Assembly (NCBI GenBank): GCA_015061165.1
Contig: SUXC01000003.1
Location: 62,001 to 126,000 of the forward strand
Origin: Bacteroidales bacterium
Lineage (GTDB): Bacteria > Bacteroidota > Bacteroidia > Bacteroidales > Paludibacteraceae
DNA: 64,000 nt
Reading direction: 5' to 3'
The translations under genes were made by a program, and so were the position numbers. The notes below the pieces were generated by a model. The model was not told the DNA's origin and searched no databases. It was given only the letters and a program-made list of their open reading frames with translations. This document shows, in pieces, positions 34,415 through 42,605 of this stretch (position 1 is the stretch's first letter; each line of letters begins with the position of its first letter).

Positions 34415-34804
34415 ATGACAGAAAAAGAGATTACATACCAAATACGTGGTGCTATATATGATACATATAGAGCTCTTGGCCCAGGATTACTTGAGTCGGT
34501 ATATGAAGAAGTACTTGTTTACTTCCTACAAAAGAGAGGGTTGTTAGTACAGAGACAAGTCGAAGTACCTATTGAAGTGGATGGGATTGTATTGAGTTCT
34601 CCTTTACGTATAGATGTACTGGTAGAGAGGTGTGTCATTGTTGAAATCAAAGCTGTTCTGGAGATGCATGGTATATTTTTTCAACAGATATTGACCTATC
34701 TCAAACTGGCAAAGTTACACCGTGGTATATTAGTGAATTTCAATACGGATGATATCAATGATTCCATCTGGAATAAAGTGAATGGATATTCTGATGACGA
34801 ATAA
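34415..34804 (+). CDS. GxxExxY family protein (PD-(D/E)XK-like)
   Basis: 129 residues from 'MTEKEITYQIRGAIYD'. The seven codons before it are translated from the interspersed repeat and are not in the family. The name-giving GPGLLESVYEEVL is at about 22-34, and the DVLVERCVIVEIKAV block carries the nuclease-like D...E.K residues. The family is very common in Bacteroidota genomes, but its function is unknown. Copies of the same repeat lie on both sides. Confidence 0.85.
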   Translation: MTEKEITYQIRGAIYDTYRALGPGLLESVYEEVLVYFLQKRGLLVQRQVEVPIEVDGIVLSSPLRIDVLVERCVIVEIKAVLEMHGIFFQQILTYLKLAKLHRGILVNFNTDDINDSIWNKVNGYSDDE

Positions 34805-34816
34805 AAGTGAGAATAA

Positions 34817-34905
34817 TACCAACCACGGACGAGCACGGACAAGCACGGAAAAACGAACAATGCTCCTTGGTTCAGTGTGGTTCCGTGTAGTTCAGTGGTT
34901 AATAT
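34817..34905. repeat. CAGTG/CACGGA interspersed repeat, copy 5
   Basis: CCAACCACGGACGAGCACGG ... GGTTCAGTGTGGTTCCGTGTAGTTCAGTGGTTA, in the same orientation as 34194-34400. Confidence 0.85.
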
Positions 34906-34910
34906 AAAAC

Positions 34911-36200
34911 TCACGATATGTGATTGAGCAGGAAGACCTGTTGTCCCACTTCGCAGTGGATACAACGTTCGTTTTGACAATAGTGCTGATACAAATGTAT
35001 CAGCGCTTGTGTATCAGCAGCAGAGGTAACTTGCTGTCCTAATAATCGCCATTGGCGAATAATCGTATTATCTTCCGCAGGAATCTGCTGCATAAGCGTG
35101 AGTGCCATTTGCGCTGCTGTCGTATCGCTATGTGCCAACGCATACGCATAGCGATAGGGTAGTAGGGTGTTGATGAGCAATATATCTATAGATTTTTTTC
35201 CTATAGCGGGAGGTGGTGATATGATTGACTGCGTATCTTCTGCTAATGTTATAGGCGATTGCAGGCACAGCAATTGGCGCAAGTCATTCACAGTGGATTG
35301 CACCAACATTTGAGAGAAGAGCCACTCGGATTGGCAAATCAGTTGTGCGAATTGGCGTATTCTTATCTGAGGGACATTTTGCGGGCGCAATCGTGCACGC
35401 TTCCATAATGATGCAGCCATAGACTGCAAACTAAACTTCTGTTTGAGGAACTGGTATTCACGCAGCAAGGCTGCCTCTTCTTCGTTCTTGATGGTCTGCT
35501 CATTGAGCAGACCTGACTGCCCTAAAAGGATAGCCGTTACCTGAAACAGACTATTGCGGTGCTTGAGCAAGTAGGCAAGTGGTGTGCACAGCGCCAATGT
35601 CTCAAAAGGCAGACTATTGGTATGAAAGCCAAAATTATGTGCTAATGTGATATAAAATGCCTCTGCCCAATTGTGGTGAGTGATTTGCAGTAACTGCATG
35701 ATTGCTTCTTGTCGGCATTGTAGGCGTTGTAGCAACAGTGTGTCGCGCCAACCTTGTGTGAGCAGCGAGGGTTGTAGCAGCAAGGAAGAATGGCAGGGTA
35801 CGTTTGCCCATACAGAATCCATTTGTTGGGCATGGGCGAAGAGTTGGGTAAGGTAGTCTTGGTTGTGCGGATAACGCAATACACATTGGGGAATACACTC
35901 ACCACGGGTGTTGTAGGTCGGTTCGTCGGCTTCGCAGACCACATGCAGCACTACATTATCGTAGGCAGGATTGGTGTGATGGCGATGACGTCGCCAATCA
36001 GAAGCACGCACGTGCATCTCTACATTGCCTACCCACTCATGTGTACCGATACGCACACGGGCATGGCTGAAATCAGGACCTGCATCACGATTGTGCTGCC
36101 CCACCGACAATATCTCCACTGGTTGATTATCGGTCGTTGCCTGTGGCATCTCTGCCCATAGGCGTTGCTGCCAAATATAGTGGAGAAGAATCTCGGGCAT
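34911..36200 (-). CDS. DUF2851 family protein
   Basis: 429 residues. MPEILLHYIWQQRLW, VEILSVGQHNRDAGPDFSHA, VGNVEMHVRASDWRRH and the C-terminal CIHCEVGQQVFL block identify DUF2851, a Bacteroidota-specific family. The N-terminal half has acidic and histidine-rich motifs that might form a nuclease-like site (inference). The gene is monocistronic, beside a heptamer array. Confidence 0.85.
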   Translation of the reverse strand: MPEILLHYIWQQRLWAEMPQATTDNQPVEILSVGQHNRDAGPDFSHARVRIGTHEWVGNVEMHVRASDWRRHRHHTNPAYDNVVLHVVCEADEPTYNTRGECIPQCVLRYPHNQDYLTQLFAHAQQMDSVWANVPCHSSLLLQPSLLTQGWRDTLLLQRLQCRQEAIMQLLQITHHNWAEAFYITLAHNFGFHTNSLPFETLALCTPLAYLLKHRNSLFQVTAILLGQSGLLNEQTIKNEEEAALLREYQFLKQKFSLQSMAASLWKRARLRPQNVPQIRIRQFAQLICQSEWLFSQMLVQSTVNDLRQLLCLQSPITLAEDTQSIISPPPAIGKKSIDILLINTLLPYRYAYALAHSDTTAAQMALTLMQQIPAEDNTIIRQWRLLGQQVTSAADTQALIHLYQHYCQNERCIHCEVGQQVFLLNHIS

Positions 36201-36217
36201 ATTTTTCGTTTGTGTAA

Positions 36218-36294
36218 TTGGCGATTGGCTATTGGCGATTGGCTATTGGTGATTGGAAATTGGCTATTGGTGATTGCCTATTGGCAATTGGGCT
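36218..36294. repeat. Array of eleven ATTGGNN heptamers
   Basis: Eleven consecutive heptamers beginning ATTGGCG, ATTGGCT, ATTGGCG; one unit is ATTGCCT. It ends at the stop codon of thyA. This is the longest array in the window and the reverse complement of the CCAATNN arrays seen inside genes. Confidence 0.92.
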
Positions 36295-37089
36295 CTACAC
36301 CGCTACTACGCCTGCGATATGAGGATGTGGGTCGTAATTAACCAACGTGAAGTCCTCAAACTTAAAGTCGAAGAGATTCGTTACCTCAGGATTGATAAGC
36401 ATTTGTGGCAGCAGACGTGTATCACGTGTGAGTTGCAACTTAACTTGCTCAATATGATTGAGATAGATATGCGCATCGCCAAAAGTATGTACGAAATCAC
36501 CAGCCTTTAACCCCGTTACCTGCGCCATCATTTGCAGGAGCAGGGCATATGAAGCAATATTGAATGGTACACCCAAGAAGATGTCTGCTGAACGTTGGTA
36601 GAGTTGCAGCGACAATCTGCCATCTGCCACGTAGAACTGAAACAATGTGTGGCATGGTGGCAATGCCATACTATTGACCTCTGCCACATTCCATGCGCTG
36701 ACAATATGACGGCGCGAATCGGGATTATGCTTGATTTGCTCTACCAACTGCGCTATCTGGTCGATATGTCCCCCTTGGTAATCAGGCCATGAACGCCATT
36801 GATGACCATACACAGGACCTAACTCACCCTGCTCATCAGCCCATTCGTTCCAAATACGCACGCCATGCTCTTGCAAGTACTTCACATTGGTATCGCCACG
36901 AAGGAACCACAACAATTCATAAATGATAGACTTGAGGTGCAGTTTCTTGGTAGTTAGCAATGGAAAACCCTCCTCTAAGTTAAAACGCATCTGGTGACCA
37001 AAGACAGAAATGGTGCCAGTGCCAGTACGATCATGTTTTTCGGTTCCCTCGCGAAGCACGCGCTCGCATAAATCCAAATACTGTTTCAT
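36295..37089 (-). CDS. thyA: Thymidylate synthase
   Basis: 264 residues, full length. [16 protein letters not shown], the catalytic cysteine in [12 protein letters not shown], and [14 protein letters not shown] with the conserved C-terminal DPHPHI are unmistakable. It makes dTMP from dUMP with methylene-THF. Its stop codon directly touches the heptamer array. Confidence 0.96.
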   Translation of the reverse strand: MKQYLDLCERVLREGTEKHDRTGTGTISVFGHQMRFNLEEGFPLLTTKKLHLKSIIYELLWFLRGDTNVKYLQEHGVRIWNEWADEQGELGPVYGHQWRSWPDYQGGHIDQIAQLVEQIKHNPDSRRHIVSAWNVAEVNSMALPPCHTLFQFYVADGRLSLQLYQRSADIFLGVPFNIASYALLLQMMAQVTGLKAGDFVHTFGDAHIYLNHIEQVKLQLTRDTRLLPQMLINPEVTNLFDFKFEDFTLVNYDPHPHIAGVVAV

Positions 37090-37094
37090 ATGTT

Positions 37095-39143
37095 CTAATA
37101 TAAATTATACGTTGTTTTTAGTACGCGGAACTCGGTGCGACGGTTCAGCGAGTTGCAAACCTCCTGCTGGTCAGCAGGTAGGGTAGTGATAAATGCTTCG
37201 TCTAACACTTGGTCTTTGGGCAGGAATGTGTATTGCTTGTGCAATACCTCATCTACCACCACAGGTTTCTCCTCGCCATAGCCCACAGGTGTTAGGCGGG
37301 CTTTCTCTATACCATGTTTGATGAGGTAGTCCACCACCGATTGGGCACGCTTGAGCGACAACTCTTGGTTGGCAGCATTATTGCCAATCATATCCGTATG
37401 CGCAGCCATCTCAATTGTGATATTAGGATTGTCATTCAGCAGTTTAACCAATGCTTGCATACCATCTTCAGAGTCCGCAGTGAGTTCCCAACTACCAAAC
37501 TTAAAGAAGATATTACCCATTTTCACAGGCTTGGAGATAGGTGCCAAAGCAAAGTCTTGTTGGTAGGTATGGCTGTCGTTGAGCCCTAAGGTGGATAGTT
37601 GCTGCTTCTGATTCAGGTAGCCACGCGAAGTAACCAACATGACATAGCGCGTGTCCTTATTCAGTTTGAGGCGATACGTACCATCGCGGCGAATCTGGGC
37701 TTTCACGTTGGTGCCATCGTCACCAATCAAACGGATATTGGCATCACTGAGGTGTTCGCCATTATTGTCCAATACCGTTCCCTCCACAATAAACTCCATC
37801 TCGGGCAGATAGAACGAATATATCTGGTCGTATCCGCGTTTCTGTCCACGATTGGAAGAGAAGAATCCCTTTTCCGTTACACCTGCGAAAGTGATACCAA
37901 AATCATCGTTTTGGGAATTGAAAGGCGCACCCATATTAAACAAATCCCATACCGAGTCGCGACGTACCGCATAGAACAAGTCCAAACCACCATAGCCAGG
38001 GTGTCCCTTCGATGCGAAATAGAGTCTGCCGTCCGCACGGAAATGTGGGTAGAGTTCATCATCTACGGTATTGATTTGTGGACCTAAATTCTGAATATCC
38101 GTCCACTCGCTACCGTCCAAGATAGCCATATAAATATCCTTACCACCATATCCACCCGGTGCATCGCTCACAAAATAAAGCGTATCGCCCGAGGCATTGA
38201 GCGAAGGGTGTCCCACAGTGATACTGCTGTCGCTGAATAACTTGAGTTCTTGTCCTTCTCCCCACTCGCCACTGGCGCGTGTAGAGGTGTAGATTTTTGC
38301 ACCTAAGTCTTGTCCGTTCACGGGGCAAGAGTAGGTGAAATACATCGTCTTGCCATCGGGCGAGAAACAACAAACACCCAACTCGGCAGAGGTGGTCTTG
38401 GTACTTGCACCCTCTTCTTCGCCCTCGCTCTCAGGTTCTTGATACAGTCCTTCGCAAAGCATAATGTCCTCCCACTCGCCCGCCGCATTCTGTCGGGTAG
38501 AGTAGAGATTGAAAGTAGCAGCACCCGTTACAGGAGAAGTGCGCAATTTCTTCTTTTTGCTGTTGGTGCTTTTCTCCTGACGATTAGAGGTGAAGACCAA
38601 CGCATCGCCATCTTCGGATAGGAAGGCAGGCGCGAAATTGGAGGTACGTTTCTCATTGAACTCCTTAGCAAGGGCTACCTTGTAACGCGAGGGTTGCTTC
38701 TTCCATTGCTCCACTTGCATACAACCATATTTGCCCGCTTGCGCCACATAATCGTTGGGATAAGTAGCCAAATAAATGTCGTACTGCTTAATGGCATCTT
38801 TGTATTTGCCTTGATACTGCAATACCTGAGCATAGTGCAAGTACACGATAGAATCGGGATAATGGTATTTGATAGCATTCTTGTATGCCGAAGCAGCACG
38901 CGAGTTATTGAGAATACGCTGACTCTCTGCTTGATGAAAAGCCACGTGCGCGCGCAGAGCCTTTTCCTTGGTAGGAATACGGCGATATATTTGGCGGTAC
39001 ATCTCGCCCGCTTCGTAGTATTCGCCAATGGCATACTTGCGATCCGCCTTCTTGATTCGCGCGCTGATACTGCATGAACTGATACCCACCGACAATATCA
39101 ATAAGGATAATATGTGCAGAAATAATCTTCTATTCATAATCAA
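37095..39143 (-). CDS. PorE-like TPR/PD40/OmpA lipoprotein
   Basis: 682 residues. The lipobox is SVGISSC near residue 24. TPR-like helices (about 30-145) are followed by PD40/WD40-type repeats ([57 protein letters not shown]), a carboxypeptidase-regulatory-like domain ([19 protein letters not shown]) and a C-terminal OmpA domain ([20 protein letters not shown]) that binds peptidoglycan. This order and length match PorE of the type IX secretion system, though related OmpA proteins share it. Confidence 0.8.
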   Translation of the reverse strand: MIMNRRLFLHILSLLILSVGISSCSISARIKKADRKYAIGEYYEAGEMYRQIYRRIPTKEKALRAHVAFHQAESQRILNNSRAASAYKNAIKYHYPDSIVYLHYAQVLQYQGKYKDAIKQYDIYLATYPNDYVAQAGKYGCMQVEQWKKQPSRYKVALAKEFNEKRTSNFAPAFLSEDGDALVFTSNRQEKSTNSKKKKLRTSPVTGAATFNLYSTRQNAAGEWEDIMLCEGLYQEPESEGEEEGASTKTTSAELGVCCFSPDGKTMYFTYSCPVNGQDLGAKIYTSTRASGEWGEGQELKLFSDSSITVGHPSLNASGDTLYFVSDAPGGYGGKDIYMAILDGSEWTDIQNLGPQINTVDDELYPHFRADGRLYFASKGHPGYGGLDLFYAVRRDSVWDLFNMGAPFNSQNDDFGITFAGVTEKGFFSSNRGQKRGYDQIYSFYLPEMEFIVEGTVLDNNGEHLSDANIRLIGDDGTNVKAQIRRDGTYRLKLNKDTRYVMLVTSRGYLNQKQQLSTLGLNDSHTYQQDFALAPISKPVKMGNIFFKFGSWELTADSEDGMQALVKLLNDNPNITIEMAAHTDMIGNNAANQELSLKRAQSVVDYLIKHGIEKARLTPVGYGEEKPVVVDEVLHKQYTFLPKDQVLDEAFITTLPADQQEVCNSLNRRTEFRVLKTTYNLY

Positions 39144-39160
39144 TATTTATAATTCTTACT

Positions 39161-39373
39161 TTATAACTCGCTCACATTGAGTTTCTTGTTTGCTTTTCTT
39201 CTGGTTTCTCTATCTTGTGAATTGGCGCAATGTATGCCATCTTGCCTCATTCGCTTATTCTCGGAGATATGCTCACTACTGAACTTACCATTTTTCTGCA
39301 TAATAATACGTACACACAGCAGCAATAGACTAATTGCCACAGCTCCGACAGCGATTAAAATACCCTTTAGCAT
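39161..39373 (-). CDS. Small inner-membrane protein conserved in Bacteroidales
   Basis: 70 residues from 'MLKGILIAVGAVAISLLLL'. The frame extends 15 codons upstream through the promoter region, so I do not use that start. One membrane anchor is followed by a charged tail with RMRQDGIHCANSQDRETRRK. The GI.C..SQD motif looks conserved. Its function is unknown. Confidence 0.65.
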   Translation of the reverse strand: MLKGILIAVGAVAISLLLLCVRIIMQKNGKFSSEHISENKRMRQDGIHCANSQDRETRRKANKKLNVSEL

Positions 39374-39395
39374 ACTATTTAGATAAAATAACCCG

Positions 39396-39427
39396 CAAAG
39401 GTACAAAAAATAATACATATTTGCAAG
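39396..39427 (-). promoter_or_regulatory. Promoter of the small membrane protein and perhaps the PorE-like gene
   Basis: On the minus strand TACCTTTG (39396-39403) and CTTG (39424-39427) are 20 bases apart. Confidence 0.65.
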
Positions 39428-39492
39428 AAATCGAGCGAAAAGTTTAATAAAATTAGCCTGAAGATATGTTGAAGTGTTCTCAAAGATAGAGG

Positions 39493-39536
39493 AATCACAT
39501 ACTAATCACATAGTAATCTCATAGTAATCACATAGT
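39493..39536. repeat. Four 11-bp direct repeats upstream of serA
   Basis: AATCACATACT, AATCACATAGT, AATCTCATAGT, AATCACATAGT. The 11-bp period places each unit on the same helix face. It lies about 70 bases upstream of the serA -33 box. Confidence 0.9.
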
Positions 39537-39605
39537 ATTTGTGAGGAAAATTCAAGAAAAATGACAGAAACAAAAATGCATCCAAAAAATAAAAGTGCAC
39601 ATACA

Positions 39606-39637
39606 CTTGTGTATGTCAAAAATTTTTACTACCTTTG
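39606..39637 (+). promoter_or_regulatory. Promoter of serA
   Basis: CTTG (39606-39609), 20 bases, TACCTTTG (39630-39637). The spacer carries TGTATGTCAAAAA as in the promoters at 5969 and 12208. Confidence 0.78.
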
Positions 39638-39661
39638 CACGCTAATTTTATATAGATAGAT

Positions 39662-40582
39662 ATGAAAGTACTTGTTGCAACAGAAAAACCCTTCGCCAAA
39701 GTGGCAGTAGATGGGATTCGTAAAGTAGTAGAGCATGCTGGTTATGAACTGGTATTGCTGGAGAAATACACCGCTAAACAGCAGTTGTTAGATGCTGTGG
39801 CAGATGCTGATGCACTCATTATTCGCTCGGATAATGTGGATGCTGAAGTGCTGGAGGCAGCCAAACAACTGAAGATAGTAGTTCGTGCAGGTGCAGGATA
39901 CGACAATATAGACCTGGCAGCAGCCACCGCACACAACGTAGTAGCCATGAACACCCCCGGTCAGAACTCGAACGCTGTGGCCGAGTTGGCATTGGGACTC
40001 ATGGTGATGGCCGTGCGCAATATGTACAACGGCACAAGCGGTACTGAACTCAAAGGCAAGAAGTTGGGTATCCACGCCTACGGCAATGTGGGTCGTAACG
40101 TAGCGCGTATTGCCAAAGGATTTGGCATGGAGATTTATGCCTACGATGCCTATTGCCCAGATGAGGCAATGGTGGCTGACGGCGTAACTCCTTTGCACTC
40201 GGCAGAAGAACTGTACGCTACTTGCCATGTGGTGAGCCTGCATATCCCTGCAACAGCAGAGACAAAAGGCAGTATCAACTATGCCCTGCTGGCGCATATG
40301 CCGAAAGGCGGATTGCTGGTCAATACCGCTCGCAAAGAAGTAATCAACGAAGATGAGTTGATACAATTCATGCAAGAACGTCAGGACTTCCGCTATGTAA
40401 CCGACATTATGCCTGCAGCGGATCAAAAGATGAACGAACTATTTGCAGGTCGCTACTTCTCTACTCCAAAGAAAATGGGTGCACAGACTGCTGAAGCGAA
40501 TATCAATGCTGGTATTGCAGCCGCTAAACAGATTGTGGACTTTGTGGAGAACGGCGTCAGAAGATTCCAAGTGAATAAATGA
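39662..40582 (+). CDS. serA: D-3-phosphoglycerate dehydrogenase
   Basis: 306 residues, the short ACT-less form seen in Bacteroidales. IIRSDNVDAEVLEAAKQLKI, the NAD-binding GIHAYGNVGRNVARIAKG, VVSLHIPATAETKGSIN and the C-terminal GAQTAEAN...AA block. It oxidises 3-phosphoglycerate in serine synthesis. serC, often its neighbour, is absent here. A type IX cargo gene overlaps its stop (ATGA). Confidence 0.9.
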   Translation: MKVLVATEKPFAKVAVDGIRKVVEHAGYELVLLEKYTAKQQLLDAVADADALIIRSDNVDAEVLEAAKQLKIVVRAGAGYDNIDLAAATAHNVVAMNTPGQNSNAVAELALGLMVMAVRNMYNGTSGTELKGKKLGIHAYGNVGRNVARIAKGFGMEIYAYDAYCPDEAMVADGVTPLHSAEELYATCHVVSLHIPATAETKGSINYALLAHMPKGGLLVNTARKEVINEDELIQFMQERQDFRYVTDIMPAADQKMNELFAGRYFSTPKKMGAQTAEANINAGIAAAKQIVDFVENGVRRFQVNK

Positions 40583-41886
40583 AAAAGTCAATCCTACTGC
40601 TGATATTAACCGTATTCTCCGTTGTGTCGTACGCACTGCACGTAGAGTGTGTGGGCAAAGCGACATTGTTGACCCATGATGGCGACACGCTGTTGGTGTT
40701 CGCTTCGGCTCCCGAACTGAAGACACTGAATAGTGTGGGGGAAGTGGATTGGTATCGTTTGCCCGATACGATTACGCCTGTGCAGACAGGTACCGACTAT
40801 TTCTATCCTGAACATGGCGAGGGATATATGGTCAAAGTAGGTGCGAAGCGCGATGTGTTTTGGGTGTTTGATTACGAGCAATTGCGCCCCACTATCTCGC
40901 TGATAGAAGCAGAGTTAGACTGCGAGAGGACAATGCTACACCTCGAAGGCGAACTGCCAAAAATAAGCTATACCCGCCTGAGTGGCAAGCAAATGACATA
41001 CCCTCGCAACTGCTATGTGGAGTATATGAGCGCTGCATGGAGCGAGGATACAGAAATGTGGATGGACTCAGTGGCAATAGAAGAATTGACATTGGAACAG
41101 GAAATGACAGTGGCAGCATCGCCTGTGGCTACCGATTATGCTATCAGCGATATGTTGGCAGAGCAGTTGGGCGTAGCAGCAGATACGCTTCGTTCGCCTG
41201 TTTATCAGCCTGTTGCGTTGAAAGCACATCCCGTTACTGTCACTACAACTCGTGGAAAGCAAGGCGAAATGAGCAACGAGGTGAATCGCCCTTATTCGCC
41301 CGATGATGTGCTGAATATGTCGGCTCCGCTGGAGGTGCTATTCAAAGCCAATGGACTGAACGCAGAGTATTACCAATGGAAACTCTACAAAGGTAGTAGC
41401 CTCATGCTCACACGCAGCGATGCAGAACATAGATATACCTTTACGGATAAAGGCAACTACAGAGCAGTAGTGGCTATCAGCAATAGCCATTGTCAGCTGG
41501 ATTCGGTGGAGTTCACCATCTCCGTCAGCGAGTCAATGGTGGTAGTGCCCAATGTGTTTACACCCAACGGCGATGGCACGAATGATGAGTTTCGCGTGGT
41601 GTATCGCTCGCTCAAAGAGTTCCATTGTTGGGTATATAACCGTTGGGGACACTTAGTATATGAATGGAGCGACCCCGCCAAAGGTTGGGACGGTACAATA
41701 GGTGGACGACCAGCCGCAGAAGGTGCATACTTCTATGTGATTCGCGCATTGGGAACCGATGCGGATGAAAATGCGAAATATACTATCAAACCCGTATATA
41801 ACAGCAAACTGAAGAAACAAGACGAAGCATTGATAGGCGTATATCAACTGTCAGGTTCAATCAATCTGCTTCGTGGAGGGAAGTGA
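40579..41886 (+). CDS. Type IX secretion type B sorting domain protein
   Basis: 435 residues. The signal peptide is MKKSILLLILTVFSVVSYA. A PKD-like domain lies around 250-315 (TFTDKGNYRAVVAISNSHC). The C-terminal gliding-motility/CHU_C domain has VVPNVFTPNGDGTNDEFRV, NRWGHLVYEW and AAEGAYFYVIRA. It is expected to be secreted and anchored by the type IX system; it supports the PorE-like call nearby. No catalytic domain is seen. It overlaps serA by four bases. Confidence 0.87.
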   Translation: MKKSILLLILTVFSVVSYALHVECVGKATLLTHDGDTLLVFASAPELKTLNSVGEVDWYRLPDTITPVQTGTDYFYPEHGEGYMVKVGAKRDVFWVFDYEQLRPTISLIEAELDCERTMLHLEGELPKISYTRLSGKQMTYPRNCYVEYMSAAWSEDTEMWMDSVAIEELTLEQEMTVAASPVATDYAISDMLAEQLGVAADTLRSPVYQPVALKAHPVTVTTTRGKQGEMSNEVNRPYSPDDVLNMSAPLEVLFKANGLNAEYYQWKLYKGSSLMLTRSDAEHRYTFTDKGNYRAVVAISNSHCQLDSVEFTISVSESMVVVPNVFTPNGDGTNDEFRVVYRSLKEFHCWVYNRWGHLVYEWSDPAKGWDGTIGGRPAAEGAYFYVIRALGTDADENAKYTIKPVYNSKLKKQDEALIGVYQLSGSINLLRGGK

Positions 41887-41901
41887 TTGAAGGTTGAAGG
41901 A

Positions 41902-42597
41902 ATGAAGAGAATAAAATCAACATATCAAGCGGATTGGCAAGGGCTATCGTTGGCGAAGATTGACCAACAGATGGCCGCTATGCCTGTGGCAGGTAAGATA
42001 GATACGCTGAATTGGAACGAACAATATCCTACCGCACCCGAAACAATCTTCACGGTGGCGCATACGGATGAGATGCTGTTGGTGCGCTTTGAGGTGAAAG
42101 GCGAAGTGCCGTTGGCAACAAAAACCGAAGATCTGGAGCATGTGAACGAAGATGCGTGCGTGGAGATATTTATCGCCAATGCCGATAATACACGCTACTG
42201 GAACTTTGAGTTTAACGCCGCAGGTGTGTGCAACGCTTCGCATCGCAAGTCGCGCAAAGAAGATGTGGTGCGCCTCAATACAGAGCAACTACAGAGTATC
42301 AAGCGTTTCCCTGTGCAACTGTGCGCGGCTCATTGGTCATTGCTGGTAGCGATACCATTGGCGTTGATAGAGTTGGACCTCGCACGCGAGCACGCGCGTC
42401 GCGCGAACCTATATAAATGTGGTGATAAAACACCGATGAAGCATTACGCATCGTGGAACCCAATCCAGGCAGAAGCACCTGCGTTCCACTTGCCTGAGTA
42501 CTTTGGGGAAATACAATTTGGGACTCCCGAATCGCGAATCCTGAATCCTGAATCGCGAATCCCGAATCGCGACTCCTATATAATGAATAAAAAATGA
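41902..42597 (+). CDS. CBM9-like carbohydrate-binding family protein
   Basis: 231 residues from 'MKRIKSTYQADWQGLSL'; a TTG 15 bases upstream is possible. The central IFTVAHTDEMLLVRFEVKGE, NEDACVEIFIANAD and YWNFEFNAAGVCNASHR fit the CBM9-like family of soluble beta-sandwich proteins. No signal peptide. The last 25 or so residues (PESRILNPESRIPNRDS) are translated from the GAATCGC heptamer array at 42521-42576, so the natural C-terminus probably ended near FGEIQFG. Confidence 0.75.
   Translation: MKRIKSTYQADWQGLSLAKIDQQMAAMPVAGKIDTLNWNEQYPTAPETIFTVAHTDEMLLVRFEVKGEVPLATKTEDLEHVNEDACVEIFIANADNTRYWNFEFNAAGVCNASHRKSRKEDVVRLNTEQLQSIKRFPVQLCAAHWSLLVAIPLALIELDLAREHARRANLYKCGDKTPMKHYASWNPIQAEAPAFHLPEYFGEIQFGTPESRILNPESRIPNRDSYIMNKK
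42521..42576. repeat. GAATCGC/GAATCCT heptamer array at the 3' end of a gene
   Basis: Eight heptamers (CGAATCG, CGAATCC, TGAATCC and variants), in frame. Because 7 and 3 share no factor, three units give a seven-residue peptide period. Confidence 0.9.
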
Positions 42598-42605
42598 ATA
42601 ACAAT

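Noticed and set aside
36218..36294. Heptamer array considered as a CRISPR array
   Set aside because: The units are 7 bases with no spacers and no cas genes are present.
39788..40426. 212-codon minus-strand frame within serA
   Set aside because: It is the shadow of a well-conserved enzyme.
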